DNA of 64,000 nt. Origin: Lysobacterales bacterium 63-13. GTDB lineage: Bacteria > Pseudomonadota > Gammaproteobacteria > Xanthomonadales > Rhodanobacteraceae. The notes below the pieces were generated by a model. It saw nothing but the letters and a program-made list of their open reading frames with translations, ran no database searches and was not told where the DNA came from. Every line of letters begins with the position of its first letter. Positions within the stretch are counted from its first letter, which is position 1. Below are positions 1-11,283 of this stretch, piece by piece. Made by a program: the position numbers and the translations under genes. The stretch lies in assembly GCA_001899855.1 (NCBI GenBank), contig MKWR01000006.1:124001-188000 (forward strand), read 5' to 3'.

Positions 1-335
1 AGCGGACCGACAAACTGGATGATCTGCAAAGCCGCACCACGTGGCTCCTTCAGCGCGAAACCGCTTGGCGCAACCCACGTCGATTGCTGGGTATCCAGGC
101 GCAGACGGTCAAACTGCAGGACATCAGCCTCGTTCAGCACCTGCACTCCGGCAACATTCCGTGGCAGCGCGGCGAGATTGCCGCGATATAGCGAAAACGA
201 TCCGTAATCGGCGATGCGTTCGTAGCCGGCGGGTGCAGCCACGCCGGCCGGAATGACGATCTTTCCGCCATCGGCGGCATATGCGGTCGAACAAGTCGCC
301 GCAATGGCAACCGCAAGCAATGAAAATCTATTCAT
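1..335 (-). CDS. Secreted S8 (subtilisin-like) protease, N-terminal part only
   Basis: The frame opens with an ATG at 335 and runs off the window after 111 codons. The ATG has a GGGGA Shine-Dalgarno about 8 nt upstream. The first ~20 residues form a signal peptide (MNRFSLLAVAIAATCSTAYA). The mature part begins KIVIPAGVAAPAGYERIADYG and continues with LQFDRLRLDT and LQIIQFVGP. It aligns along its whole visible length with the N-terminus of the complete S8 protease at 57920-61489, which has VILPAGVPAPMDFRLLADYG, LKFDRLRIDT and LHIVQFVGP. I therefore call it a paralogue of that enzyme, secreted across the inner membrane. The catalytic domain lies outside the window, so protease activity is inferred from the paralogue alone. 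Confidence 0.75.
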   Translation of the reverse strand, partial: MNRFSLLAVAIAATCSTAYAADGGKIVIPAGVAAPAGYERIADYGSFSLYRGNLAALPRNVAGVQVLNEADVLQFDRLRLDTQQSTWVAPSGFALKEPRGAALQIIQFVGP

Positions 336-702
336 GCAAAATCCCCAATCAAGAAAGAAGTCGGCACCACCTTGCCGATCGAAACATGCTGAAGCTGCGT
401 CGGTGCCGCGTTCACCCTGCCGGACACCGCCGCGACGGTCGCCAGGCTGGAACCTCAACCGCGGCACGCGGGGCTGCCGTCCCTTGCCCGTGAGGCGTCG
501 TGGCGGATCCCTCGCAATCATCGGCAAAGCCATGGCAATCCATAATCACCAACGCGTTGATTGTGACAGCGGGAAACAAGATGCCATCAGGCCCACGGTG
601 GAACCGAAGTCCACCGAAAGTTGGAAGGCAACGCGCGGAATTGTCGATCGGCTCGTTGCAGCGACGACCGTGCAATGCAGCGGGTGCAAGCTGCGGACAA
701 AG
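336..702. other. Intergenic region without a gene
   Basis: This 367-bp stretch lies between the start of the partial protease gene and the terminator of the pnp operon. Short open frames here look like high-GC noise, with no ribosome-binding site or recognisable product. It must hold the promoter of the protease gene, but I see no convincing -35/-10 pair. Confidence 0.5.
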
Positions 703-727
703 AAAAAGCGGGCCGAAGCCCGCTTTT
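703..727 (-). terminator. Rho-independent terminator of the rimP-pnp operon
   Basis: A perfect 10-bp inverted repeat (AAAAGCGGGC / GCCCGCTTTT, 704-713 and 718-727) encloses the loop CGAA. Read on the minus strand this is a GC stem with a TTCG tetraloop followed by a T-rich tract. It lies 25 bp past the pnp stop codon, at the end of the long minus-strand operon. Confidence 0.85.
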
Positions 728-751
728 CGTGTCCACTTGTCGTGCAGCGAA

Positions 752-2857
752 TCAGCCGTTGACGCCTTCACCTTCCTCGACGGCCTTCATCGACAGGCGG
801 ATACGGCCCTGCTTGTCGACTTCGAGCACCTTGACCTTGACGGTGTCACCTTCCTTGAGCTTGTCGGAAACCTTCTCGACACGCTCGTTGGAGATCTGCG
901 AGACATGCACGAGACCGTCCTTGCCCGGCAGGATGGTGACGAAGGCACCGAAATCCATGAGCTTGGCAACCTTGCCTTCGTAGATGCGGCCCGGCTCGAC
1001 GTCGGAGACGATCATCTCGATGCGCTTCTTGGCTTCTTCCGCGGCAGCGCGGTTGACCGAGGCAATAACGATGGTGCCGTCATCGGTGATGTCGATGGTG
1101 GTACCGGTTTCCTCGGTGATCGAACGGATCACGGAACCGCCCTTGCCGATGACTTCGCGAATCTTGTCCGGGTGGATGCGCATGGTCAGCAGGCGCGGCG
1201 CGAACTCGCTCATCTCGGTGCGCGCGGCACCGAGGGCCTTGTTCATCTCTCCGAGGATGTGCAGGCGACCTTGCTTGGCCTGGGCCAGGGCAACCTTCAT
1301 GATCTCTTCGGTGATGCCGTCGATCTTGATGTCCATCTGCAGGGCGCTGATGCCTTCGGCGCTGCCTGCCACCTTGAAATCCATGTCGCCGAGATGGTCC
1401 TCATCACCGAGGATGTCGGAGAGCACGACAAAGTCGTTGCCTTCCTTTACCAGACCCATGGCGATGCCGGCCACCGGTGCCTTCAGCGGCACGCCGGCAT
1501 CCATCATTGCCAGCGACGATCCGCAGACCGAGGCCATCGATGAGGAACCATTCGACTCGGTGATTTCCGAGACGACGCGGATCACGTACGGGAATTCCTC
1601 GATCGACGGCTTGACCGCGAGCACGCCGCGCTTGGCCAGGCGACCGTGACCGATCTCGCGGCGCTTCGGGCCCATCATGCGGCCTGCTTCGCCGACCGAG
1701 TACGGAGGGAAGTTGTAATGGAACAGGAACGGATCCTTCGATTCGCCTTCGACGGCATCGATGATCTGCGCATCGCGGCCGGTACCGAGGGTGACCGTGA
1801 CCAGCGCCTGGGTTTCACCACGCGTGAACAAGGCGGAGCCATGCGTGCGCGGCAGCAAGCCGGTGCGGATGGTGATGCCGCGGACATCATCGAGATTGCG
1901 GCCATCGATGCGCTTCTTGGTGGCCAGCACCGAGGCACGCAGGGTGGTGTATTCGAGTTCCGAGAATTCCTTGGACAAGTCGGCGCTGGCCCAGCCATTG
2001 GCTTCGGCATCGGCCTTGAGTCCGGCGACGACATCCTTCTTCAGTGCACTGATGGCGTCACGACGTTCGATCTTGTCGACCACGGCATAGGCCGTTGCCA
2101 GGCGATCGCCGACGGCGTTCCTGATCGCATCGACAATGGCCGGATTGCGTTCCGGAGCCGTCCACGAGAACGATTTCTGGCCGACTTCGGCAACGAATTC
2201 GTTGATCGCCTGGATTGCCTGCTTGGCCGCGTTGTGGCCAAAGACGACGGCGCCGAGCATCACATCTTCGCTGAGCAGCTTGGCTTCGGACTCGACCATC
2301 AGCACCGCGTTGGCGGTACCGGCGACGACCAGTTCAAGCTCCGAGGTCTTCAGTTCGGTCGCGGTCGGCATGAGGATGTAGTTGCCATTCGCGTAACCGA
2401 CCTTGGCGGCACCGATCGGGCCGTTGAACGGCAGACCGGACAGGGCCAGGGCGGCGGAGGCACCGAGCAGGGCCGGGATGTCGCCGTCGATTTCCGGATT
2501 CATCGACATCACGGTGGCGATGATCTGCACTTCGTTGCGGAAGAACTCGGGGAACAGCGGACGGATCGGACGATCGATCAGGCGCGAGGTCAGGGTTTCC
2601 TTCTCGGTCTGGCGTCCTTCACGCTTGAAGAAGCCACCCGGGATGCGGCCACCGGCGTAGAACTTTTCCTGGTAGTCGACGGTGAGCGGGAAGAAATCCT
2701 GCCCTTCCCGTGCCGACTTGGCGCCGACCGCCGTGACCAGCACGACGGTGTCGCCAATGCGGACGATGACGGCACCGCTGGCCTGGCGAGCGATTTCGCC
2801 CGTCTCCAGCGTGACCTGATGATTGCCGTACTGGAATGTCTTGGTTACTTTCGCCAC
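752..2857 (-). CDS. pnp: Polyribonucleotide nucleotidyltransferase (PNPase)
   Basis: A 701-residue protein, close to the E. coli length of 711. PNPase is a trimeric 3'-to-5' phosphorolytic exoribonuclease and the core of the degradosome in many bacteria. Two RNase PH domains occupy roughly residues 10-220 and 310-540. A KH domain follows ([13 protein letters not shown], near 560) and an S1 domain ([18 protein letters not shown], near 625-690). Translation starts at a GTG preceded by AGGAC. The gene is last in the operon, after rpsO, as in most gammaproteobacteria. In E. coli the leader between rpsO and pnp is cut by RNase III for autoregulation, and two small hairpins occupy the equivalent place here. 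Confidence 0.97.
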   Translation of the reverse strand: MAKVTKTFQYGNHQVTLETGEIARQASGAVIVRIGDTVVLVTAVGAKSAREGQDFFPLTVDYQEKFYAGGRIPGGFFKREGRQTEKETLTSRLIDRPIRPLFPEFFRNEVQIIATVMSMNPEIDGDIPALLGASAALALSGLPFNGPIGAAKVGYANGNYILMPTATELKTSELELVVAGTANAVLMVESEAKLLSEDVMLGAVVFGHNAAKQAIQAINEFVAEVGQKSFSWTAPERNPAIVDAIRNAVGDRLATAYAVVDKIERRDAISALKKDVVAGLKADAEANGWASADLSKEFSELEYTTLRASVLATKKRIDGRNLDDVRGITIRTGLLPRTHGSALFTRGETQALVTVTLGTGRDAQIIDAVEGESKDPFLFHYNFPPYSVGEAGRMMGPKRREIGHGRLAKRGVLAVKPSIEEFPYVIRVVSEITESNGSSSMASVCGSSLAMMDAGVPLKAPVAGIAMGLVKEGNDFVVLSDILGDEDHLGDMDFKVAGSAEGISALQMDIKIDGITEEIMKVALAQAKQGRLHILGEMNKALGAARTEMSEFAPRLLTMRIHPDKIREVIGKGGSVIRSITEETGTTIDITDDGTIVIASVNRAAAEEAKKRIEMIVSDVEPGRIYEGKVAKLMDFGAFVTILPGKDGLVHVSQISNERVEKVSDKLKEGDTVKVKVLEVDKQGRIRLSMKAVEEGEGVNG

Positions 2858-2888
2858 GTTATTGTCCTGGGTCCTTTGTCACAAGCGT

Positions 2889-2988
2889 GCCCGGCTCGGG
2901 CAACCCTGCTTCATTTGAAGAGTGCGACCAGGGATGGCCGCTCTGATATCGCGTGCTGTGCCGGACATGGACTTCGCACGTGGCGAAG
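2889..2988 (-). promoter_or_regulatory. rpsO-pnp leader with two hairpins
   Basis: Two perfect short stems lie in the 165-bp gap: CTTCGC/GCGAAG at 2972-2988 and GCCCG/CGGGC at 2889-2901. Neither is followed by a T-tract on the minus strand, so they are not terminators. By analogy with the E. coli pnp leader they could be RNase III or PNPase control sites. That role is inference. Confidence 0.3.
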
Positions 2989-3022
2989 GCATGCGGCACT
3001 CACTCACGGATGAACGCTTGAA

Positions 3023-3292
3023 TTACCTGCGCAGACCGAGGCGTTCGATAAGGGTCTTGTAACGATCGTTGTCCTTGCTCTTCAGGTAGTTGAGCAGGCG
3101 ACGGCGCTGGTTGACCATCTTCAGCAGGCCGCGACGCGAATGATGATCCTTGTCGTGGTCGGCGAAATGCTTGGACAGATGCTCGATGCGGGCCGAGAGC
3201 AATGCCACCTGGACTTCCGGCGAACCGGTGTCATTGGCAACACGACCGTAATCGGCGATGATCTTGCTGGTTGTTTCTACGTTGAGCGACAT
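3023..3292 (-). CDS. rpsO: 30S ribosomal protein S15
   Basis: An 89-residue protein, exactly the usual S15 length, starting [17 protein letters not shown] and ending RLGLRR. S15 binds 16S rRNA early and nucleates the central domain of the 30S subunit. The frame is open further upstream, but the family start MSLNVE fixes the ATG at 3292. Conserved stretches such as [31 protein letters not shown] and [10 protein letters not shown] are intact. It lies between truB and pnp in the standard order. S15 represses its own mRNA in E. coli, and the 166-bp leader upstream would be the place for such a structure. Confidence 0.97.
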   Translation of the reverse strand: MSLNVETTSKIIADYGRVANDTGSPEVQVALLSARIEHLSKHFADHDKDHHSRRGLLKMVNQRRRLLNYLKSKDNDRYKTLIERLGLRR

Positions 3293-3458
3293 GATGAAAA
3301 CCCTTATGGAACGAGGGCGAGGCTTGGGAACAATCACCAGCCGGTGACGGTTACCAAACCCCGCGTTGAAGTTTTTGGCCGGGAAAGCTGCCCATTTTAG
3401 CTGGCAAAGGTGCATCGCAACAAGTTCTGCCGACAAAGATCGCCCAAAAACCGGCGCA

Positions 3459-4373
3459 TCAGTCCAGATTGAAGCCGCGCAACACCCGCAAAAGCCCGTC
3501 TGATCCCGTTTCCGCCACCGCCAGCAGGCGCCCCGTGCTGGATCTGGCCAGGCAGATTCCAGGCGAAGCGGAAACCTGAACAGCTTGCCCCTGACGCAGT
3601 CTGGCGCTGTCGGTCTCATCGAGGATCGTTTCCGGATAGCCGATCAGGCCTGCCTCGATGGGCAACAGCAGGCTGTCGAGCGCCTCGCCGCCCGCGGCCG
3701 CTGCCTCTTCCAGTTCGGCCAGCGTGTGCATCCGCGGCGCACGAAATGGTTCCACCCAAAGTCTGCGCAAGGCGGTCACATGCGCGCCACAGCCGAGCGC
3801 TTCGCCGAGATCGCGCACCAGGCTGCGCACATAGGTGCCGGAGCCGCATTCGACGTGCAGGCGAAGGCGGTCGCCCTGTCGCTCAAGCAGCTCAAACCGA
3901 TGCACCTCGACTTCGCGTGCGTCGATCTCGATGTCCTCGCCACGGCGGGCGCGCTGGTAAAGACGCTCGCCGTCGCGCTTGAGCGCCGAGTAGATGGGCG
4001 GAACCTGCTGGATCGTGCCACGCAATGGTGCCAGCGCGCTTTCGATCATCTGCTCGCTGATCTCCGGGACTGGCCGCATCTCGATGACCTTGCCCGCGGC
4101 ATCGGCACTGTCCGTATTCACGCCCAGCATGCATTCGGTTTCGTACGCCTTGCTTGATCCGATCAGCAGCCCGGCAATCTTGGTGGCCTCGCCAAAACAC
4201 AAGGGCAAGAGGCCGGTGGCCAGTGGATCCAGGCTGCCGGTATGTCCGCCCTTGGCTGCCCTGAAAAGCAGCCGTGCTTTCTGCAAGGCCTGGTTTGAAC
4301 TCAAGCCTTGCGGCTTGTCGAGCAACAGGATGCCGTGGACATCGCGCCAACGAATCTTTGCCGCGCGCCGCAC
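3459..4373 (-). CDS. truB: tRNA pseudouridine(55) synthase
   Basis: A 304-residue TruB, which makes pseudouridine 55 in the T-loop of nearly all tRNAs. The motif [19 protein letters not shown] near residue 48 carries the catalytic aspartate. The opening [19 protein letters not shown] and the later [10 protein letters not shown] are typical of the family. The C-terminal PUA-like region (about 250-304) is present. The best start is a GTG at 4373, placed 5 bp after the rbfA stop, so the two genes are probably translationally coupled within the nusA-infB operon. Confidence 0.96.
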   Translation of the reverse strand: MRRAAKIRWRDVHGILLLDKPQGLSSNQALQKARLLFRAAKGGHTGSLDPLATGLLPLCFGEATKIAGLLIGSSKAYETECMLGVNTDSADAAGKVIEMRPVPEISEQMIESALAPLRGTIQQVPPIYSALKRDGERLYQRARRGEDIEIDAREVEVHRFELLERQGDRLRLHVECGSGTYVRSLVRDLGEALGCGAHVTALRRLWVEPFRAPRMHTLAELEEAAAAGGEALDSLLLPIEAGLIGYPETILDETDSARLRQGQAVQVSASPGICLARSSTGRLLAVAETGSDGLLRVLRGFNLD

Positions 4374-4378
4374 GCCGA

Positions 4379-4726
4379 TCAGTCTTCTTTCGGCGCGTTC
4401 TCACGCAGCAACTGTTCGATGCGTTCGCCGTTGTCGACCGAATCATCGTAGTGGAAGCGGATTTCCGGCACGCGCCGCATCTTCAACGTCCGCGAAAGCA
4501 CGCGACGGAATTCGAAGGCCATTTCGTTCAATGCCTTCACCGCGGCTTTCGACTCCTCGGACACCAGCGTGGTGACAAACACCTTGGCCAGGTCCAGATC
4601 CCGGGTCACTTCGACATCGGACACGCTCACCGACGGCAAGGCGTGATCGCGCACGGCCTGATGCACGAGCACGGCAATCTCCTTGCGCAGCTGCACGGCA
4701 ATACGATCAGAGCGGGTGAAGTTCAT
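4379..4726 (-). CDS. rbfA: 30S ribosome-binding factor A
   Basis: A 115-residue RbfA, a single KH-type domain that binds the 30S subunit during late maturation of the 16S rRNA 5' end and helps in the cold. The start MNFTRSDRIAVQLRKEIA matches the family, so I use the ATG at 4726 and not the frame extending upstream through a repeat element. FEFRRVLSRTLKMRRVPEI is the conserved C-terminal half. No clear Shine-Dalgarno is visible, because the inverted-repeat element at 4731-4864 abuts the start codon. The element could affect RbfA expression. Confidence 0.95.
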   Translation of the reverse strand: MNFTRSDRIAVQLRKEIAVLVHQAVRDHALPSVSVSDVEVTRDLDLAKVFVTTLVSEESKAAVKALNEMAFEFRRVLSRTLKMRRVPEIRFHYDDSVDNGERIEQLLRENAPKED

Positions 4727-4730
4727 GGGA

Positions 4731-4864
4731 GCGGGAATTGGGAGTGGAGAATGGGGAATGGTTGGAAGCGGGATTTCGGCGGCTGGTTGGCGGCGCCGCA
4801 TGAGCAAGAATACGCTTCTGCCTGCGTCGTTACCGATTCCCTATTCCCTACTCTCCATTCCCGG
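4731..4864. repeat. Inverted-repeat element (GGGAATnGGGAAT family), copy A
   Basis: A left arm at 4731-4761 (GGGAATTGGGAGTGGAGAAT...) and a right arm at 4833-4864 are imperfect inverted copies of each other, about 30 bp each, around a 71-bp centre. Both are built from repeated GGGAAT words. A second element of the same design lies at 22026-22176. This copy fills the gap between infB and rbfA inside one operon. Confidence 0.7.
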
Positions 4865-4867
4865 CCT

Positions 4868-7492
<2,625 letters not shown>

Positions 7493-7581
7493 TTTCTCTT
7501 TACTCCTGACCTGCCCGCGATTGCCAAACTCTTCTCGATGCTCCGCCGCGGGCCATGCCTGCAGCAGTGGAAGTCGAAGAG

Positions 7582-9066
7582 TCAGGTGTTGCGTGCCGCC
7601 ATAATCAGTGCTGCCGCGCGCTTCTCATCGACGCCTTCGATTGCCAATTCGATCAGCTCGTCGGTGGCGAGATCAGCCAGGTTCTCGCGCGAAACGATGC
7701 CGTGCTGGGCCAGTTCGTAAGCCAGCTCTTCGTCCATCGACTCGACTTCGAGCAGATCATCAGCCGGCTTGTTCTCATCGATTCCTTCCTCGACCATCAG
7801 GGCATCGGTGAGCAAGGCGTCCCGCGCGCGTGCGCGCAGCTCCTCGACGATGTCCTCATCGAAACCGTCGATCGCCAGCAGCTCGGCAGTCGGCACATAG
7901 GCGATTTCCTCGACGGTCGAGAAACCTTCCTGGACCAGGATCTGGGCAATTTCGTTGTCGACCTCGAGCTTTTCGACAAACAAGGCGCGCGCGGCCTCCT
8001 GTTCGCTCTCGCTCTTCTCGCGAACCTGGTCGGCGGTCATCACGTTGAGTTGCCAGCCAGTCAACTTGCTGGCGAGGCGCACGTTCTGGCCACCGCGCCC
8101 GATCGCCTGGGACAGCTTGTCCTCGGCCACCGCGATGTCCATCGAGTGCTTCTCCTCATCGACGATGATCGATTGCACTTCGGCGGGGGCCATCGCATTG
8201 ATGACGAACTGCGCGCTGTTCTCGTTCCACAGGACGATGTCGATGCGTTCACCGTTGAGCTCGTTGGAGACCGCCTGCACGCGCGATCCGCGCATGCCGA
8301 TGCAGGCACCGATCGGATCGGTGCGATGGTCGTGGGCGAGCACGGCGATCTTGGCGCGGTCGCCGGCATCGCGCGCGCAAGCCTTGATCTCGACCAGGCC
8401 CTGGCCGACTTCCGGCACTTCGAGCTTGAACAACTCGATCATGAACTCCGGTGCCGTGCGCGAGATGAACAGCTGCGGGCCACGTGGCTCCGAGCGCACT
8501 TCGTACAGATAGCCGCGCACCCGATCGCCGGCGCGAACGGCTTCGCGCGGAATCGACTTGTCGCGGGAAATGAAGGCCTCGGCATTGCCGCCGAGATCGA
8601 TGTACAGATTGCCGCGCTCGACGCGCTTGACGATGCCGGTGATCAGCTCGCCGACGCGATCGGCGTAGGCTTCGACGATCTGCGCGCGCTCGGCTTCACG
8701 CACGCGCTGCACGATGACCTGCTTGGCCGCCTGCGCCGCAATGCGGCCGAATTCGGGATTCTCGATCTGTTCCTCGATGAATTCACCGACTGCGCTGCCC
8801 GGCTTGATATCCACGGCGTCCATCAGGCGAACCTGCCAATCGGGAGATTCCATGACAGCATCATCGGCGACCACTTCCCAGCGCCGGAATGTCTCGTATT
8901 CGCCGGAATGCTTGTCGATCGAAACGCGCGCCAGCACTTCCTCGGTCGGATAGCGCTTCTTCGCCGCCGAAGCGAGTGCCGCTTCCATCGCCTCGAAGAT
9001 GACATCCTTGGGGACGCCCTTTTCGTTGGCTACCGCATCGACCACCAGCAATAGTTCTTTGCTCAT
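7582..9066 (-). CDS. nusA: Transcription termination/antitermination protein NusA
   Basis: A 494-residue NusA that binds RNA polymerase and nascent RNA and affects pausing, termination and antitermination. The order is an N-terminal polymerase-binding domain ([18 protein letters not shown]..., 1-125), an S1 domain (about 135-200), and KH1/KH2 (about 230-345, with [14 protein letters not shown] and [12 protein letters not shown]). Two acidic helix-hairpin-helix repeats follow (360-425 and 440-494), as in E. coli. It sits 33 bp after rimP and 89 bp before infB on the same strand. Confidence 0.97.
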   Translation of the reverse strand: MSKELLLVVDAVANEKGVPKDVIFEAMEAALASAAKKRYPTEEVLARVSIDKHSGEYETFRRWEVVADDAVMESPDWQVRLMDAVDIKPGSAVGEFIEEQIENPEFGRIAAQAAKQVIVQRVREAERAQIVEAYADRVGELITGIVKRVERGNLYIDLGGNAEAFISRDKSIPREAVRAGDRVRGYLYEVRSEPRGPQLFISRTAPEFMIELFKLEVPEVGQGLVEIKACARDAGDRAKIAVLAHDHRTDPIGACIGMRGSRVQAVSNELNGERIDIVLWNENSAQFVINAMAPAEVQSIIVDEEKHSMDIAVAEDKLSQAIGRGGQNVRLASKLTGWQLNVMTADQVREKSESEQEAARALFVEKLEVDNEIAQILVQEGFSTVEEIAYVPTAELLAIDGFDEDIVEELRARARDALLTDALMVEEGIDENKPADDLLEVESMDEELAYELAQHGIVSRENLADLATDELIELAIEGVDEKRAAALIMAARNT

Positions 9067-9099
9067 CTTGTCAACTCCTGAGCGACTGCCGCAACAGCC

Positions 9100-9627
9100 T
9101 CACTTGTGTTTCGGCCCGCGCTTGCGCGATCCGGTGTTCTCGTTCTTTTTCGGCGCCGCGGCAAAACCCAATGCCGCGTAGTCCGGCACCAGCTTCGCCT
9201 TGACGATGTTGGCGTGCACGATGTGCACGTCCTTGCCGTCCTGATCGAGCTGGATGCGATCGTCCTCGACAGCCTTGATGCGACCCTGGAAGCGGTGACG
9301 CCCATCGATCGGCAAGGCCACGTTGATCTTCGCCTCACTGCCAACGAAGCGGCTGAAGTGCGCGATCGTGAACAGCGGTCGATCAATGCCGGGCGAGGAA
9401 ACCTCGAGGGTGTAGCGACCTTCGATCGGGTCGTTGACATCCATCAGGGCGGAAATCTCGCGACTGACCCGCTCGCAATCCTCGATCGTCACCGCTCGCT
9501 CCGGCGCATCGATGAAGACGCGCAGCAGGCTGCTGCCGCGGCTCGGGCTGAACTCGATGCCAACGAATTCCAGGCCGAGGTCGGTGACCAGCGGTGTCAG
9601 AAGTTCATTGAGTTTCTCGTTCGTCAC
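9100..9627 (-). CDS. rimP: Ribosome maturation factor RimP
   Basis: RimP assists 30S assembly. The protein has two domains, an N-terminal alpha/beta part (LNELLTPLVTDLGLEFVGIE, RVFIDAPERAVTIEDCERVSREI) and a C-terminal SH3-like barrel. The hallmark LEVSSPGIDRPLFT is present. I prefer the GTG at 9627 (175 residues). The alternative TTG at 9660 overlaps the T-tract of the upstream terminator and adds 11 residues of no family resemblance. The basic tail (KNENTGSRKRGPKHK) is lineage-specific. It is the first protein gene of the operon and lies directly after the initiator tRNA and its terminator. Confidence 0.93.
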   Translation of the reverse strand: MTNEKLNELLTPLVTDLGLEFVGIEFSPSRGSSLLRVFIDAPERAVTIEDCERVSREISALMDVNDPIEGRYTLEVSSPGIDRPLFTIAHFSRFVGSEAKINVALPIDGRHRFQGRIKAVEDDRIQLDQDGKDVHIVHANIVKAKLVPDYAALGFAAAPKKNENTGSRKRGPKHK

Positions 9628-9658
9628 TGCGATTCGTGATCCCGCTGCAAAATCCGCC

Positions 9659-9683
9659 AAAAAAAAATGGGCGCAAGGCCCAT
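9659..9683 (-). terminator. Terminator between initiator tRNA and rimP
   Basis: A 6-bp stem ATGGGC/GCCCAT (9667-9672, 9678-9683) with loop GCAAG is followed, on the minus strand, by a run of nine T residues. It lies about 100 bp after the tRNA 3' end and about 32 bp before the likely rimP start. It would end most tRNA transcripts, leaving rimP to read-through or an unseen promoter. Confidence 0.8.
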
Positions 9684-9747
9684 TCCAGAATTCACCGTTG
9701 TCTGCTTCTCCGGCATCGGTGATCGCGCATCCTGCGCTTTCCCGGCA

Positions 9748-9771
9748 GAAGGGCCACCGTAGTGGCCCTTC
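9748..9771 (-). other. Perfect 10-bp hairpin after initiator tRNA
   Basis: GAAGGGCCAC and GTGGCCCTTC form a perfect 10-bp stem with a 4-nt loop, starting 11 bp downstream of the tRNA 3' end. No T-tract follows, so it is more likely a processing or stability element in the tRNA precursor than a terminator. Confidence 0.5.
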
Positions 9772-9781
9772 GCTGGAAACC

Positions 9782-9858
9782 TGGTAGCGGGGGCAGGATT
9801 TGAACCTGCGACCTTCGGGTTATGAGCCCGACGAGCTGCCAGACTGCTCCACCCCGCA
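9782..9858 (-). tRNA. Initiator tRNA-fMet (CAT)
   Basis: A 77-nt cloverleaf with encoded CCA. The anticodon arm has three consecutive G:C pairs (GGG-CTCATAA-CCC), and position 1 does not pair with position 72 (T opposite T). Both are hallmarks of initiator tRNA. The D-arm GTGGAGCAG and T-arm GGTTCAAATCC match E. coli metY closely. Its place upstream of rimP-nusA-infB is that of metY in E. coli. Confidence 0.97.
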
Positions 9859-9870
9859 TCAGAGCCGCGC

Positions 9871-9899
9871 ATTGTAACGACCTGCCACGGATGACGCAA
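9871..9899 (-). promoter_or_regulatory. Sigma-70 promoter of the initiator tRNA/rimP operon
   Basis: On the minus strand, TTGCGT (-35, 9894-9899) and TACAAT (-10, 9871-9876) are separated by exactly 17 bp. The -10 box ends 12 bp before the first tRNA base. Both hexamers are near consensus. Confidence 0.75.
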
Positions 9900-9985
9900 G
9901 GAAGATTGCGCATCGGCATTGCAGAGCACCTCGGCAGGGATACATTGCATGTCGGAAACGCCGAGTGCGCGGCGGCAGGCGGAAC

Positions 9986-10465
9986 TCAGGCTTGTGGCGG
10001 CGCGCCTGGCTTGCGCGCAGGCGCGGGCTTGCGCCAGACCAGCCACGCCGACAAGACGATGGCGAGGATCAAGGTGCCGATGTGAAACAGGCTCATGTCG
10101 GCCCAGGCCACGGCCCCGGCCATGTCCGGGCCGATGGTGGTCAACGCCGAGCGCATGGGGATGCCCAGATACGAGGCCACCTTGGCGGCGGCCAGCAGAT
10201 AACTCGCATAGGCGCAGGCCAGGGCGGTGCTGAACATGGCAATCAGCACGCCCATGCCCGATTGGGCAAAACCCTGGCGGCGCACGACCACCGCCACGAT
10301 CAGGCCGACCAGCAAGGACAAGCCGATCAGGTCGACACGCGCATACAGCTGCAGCACGCACCACACCGCTCCCGCGGCCAGCGCCACCATCAAGGCCGTG
10401 GCGACGGCAAGCAGGTACGTGGTGATGGATCGTTGCGGCTGCGCGGCAGTCATCGAGCCGCCCAT
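9986..10465 (-). CDS. Small four-helix membrane protein of unknown function
   Basis: About 159 residues if started at the ATG at 10465, which has AAGG upstream. A GTG at 10471 and an ATG at 10453 are alternatives. Four hydrophobic segments are clear: about 20-42, 48-65, 70-95 and 128-148. There is a short cytoplasmic-looking N-terminus (TAAQPQRS) and a basic, proline-rich tail (WRKPAPARKPGAPPQA). I do not recognise a family. It lies between tRNA-fMet and the FMN-barrel gene, on the same strand as both, with 62 bp to the latter. It is probably an inner-membrane protein. Nothing else in the context suggests a role. Confidence 0.65.
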   Translation of the reverse strand: MGGSMTAAQPQRSITTYLLAVATALMVALAAGAVWCVLQLYARVDLIGLSLLVGLIVAVVVRRQGFAQSGMGVLIAMFSTALACAYASYLLAAAKVASYLGIPMRSALTTIGPDMAGAVAWADMSLFHIGTLILAIVLSAWLVWRKPAPARKPGAPPQA

Positions 10466-10527
10466 GGACACGGCCTTGCAGGTACATCGTTCATCGGATT
10501 CGCGGAATGACCGGAGGAAGCCGGATT

Positions 10528-11199
10528 CTAGCTTCCACCATGCGACCGCGACCAGCGTGCGGAAAATTTGCGGACGGAGTCCGGCAGCGCCAACCCCGGC
10601 GTCGCATCGTCGGCGGCAATCGGCTCGCCACTGGAAAGAGCGAGCGGAATGACCCCGGACCAGATCGGCAGGGCCCGGTCAGCCGGATCATCCTTGGGTC
10701 CGCCGCTGCGGATCTTGGCACTGGCCTCCTCGATCCGCACGCGCAACAGTGCGGTGGCATTGATCTCGTTGTCATCGGCAGGCCGTGCTTCAGCGGCTCT
10801 CCCGGGCAACAGGGCATCGACGAAGCGGACAAAAATCGCCGCCTTCTCGGAAGCATCGGCAACCGCCACGGCCTTGCCGAACACGACCACCGAGCGGTAA
10901 TTCATCGAATGATGGAAGTGGGAGCGCGCCAGCACCATGCCATCGACCAGAGTCACGCACAGGCAGGTATCGACACCCTCGCCCAACGATTTCAACAGGC
11001 GACTGGCAATCGATCCGTGCAGGTAGAGGACATCGCCTTCGCGGACATACAGCATTGGGATGACGAATGGCTGGCCGCCGCCGTCGGCAAAGGAGACGTG
11101 GGCAATCCAGCCTTCATCGAGGATGGCATGGATGCTTGCCTCATCGTAATGGCCGCGCTGGGCGACTCTCCGGACCTTGTGGCGTGGATGCACGTGCAT
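10528..11199 (-). CDS. FMN-binding split-barrel protein (pyridoxamine 5'-phosphate oxidase superfamily)
   Basis: A 223-residue protein. The ATG at 11199 has a strong GAGGAG Shine-Dalgarno, and the frame extending upstream is not used. The segment MHVHPRHKVRRVAQRGHYD...HVSFADGGGQPFVIPMLYV and later LYLHGSIASRLLKSL and HHSMNYRSVVVFGKA fit the NimA/COG3467-type branch of the PNPOx-like superfamily, which binds a flavin nucleotide. The substrate is unknown. It is transcribed divergently from a MocR-type regulator 84 bp away, a common arrangement for MocR targets, so that regulator probably controls it. Confidence 0.85.
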   Translation of the reverse strand: MHVHPRHKVRRVAQRGHYDEASIHAILDEGWIAHVSFADGGGQPFVIPMLYVREGDVLYLHGSIASRLLKSLGEGVDTCLCVTLVDGMVLARSHFHHSMNYRSVVVFGKAVAVADASEKAAIFVRFVDALLPGRAAEARPADDNEINATALLRVRIEEASAKIRSGGPKDDPADRALPIWSGVIPLALSSGEPIAADDATPGLALPDSVRKFSARWSRSHGGS

Positions 11200-11283
11200 T
11201 GGATCTCCTCGACTGCATGGACTTGACGCGACCAGCATGACGTCGGAAATTGGTTGCCTGCAGCGCCACCCAGGCGCAAATGA

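Noticed and set aside
1646-3013. A 455-codon open frame on the plus strand opposite pnp
   Set aside because: It is the antisense shadow of a certain gene in GC-rich DNA, with no ribosome-binding site or family resemblance.
9627-9660. An 11-residue N-terminal extension of RimP from a TTG
   Set aside because: The extension begins on the terminator T-tract and has no family resemblance; the GTG at 9627 fits better.
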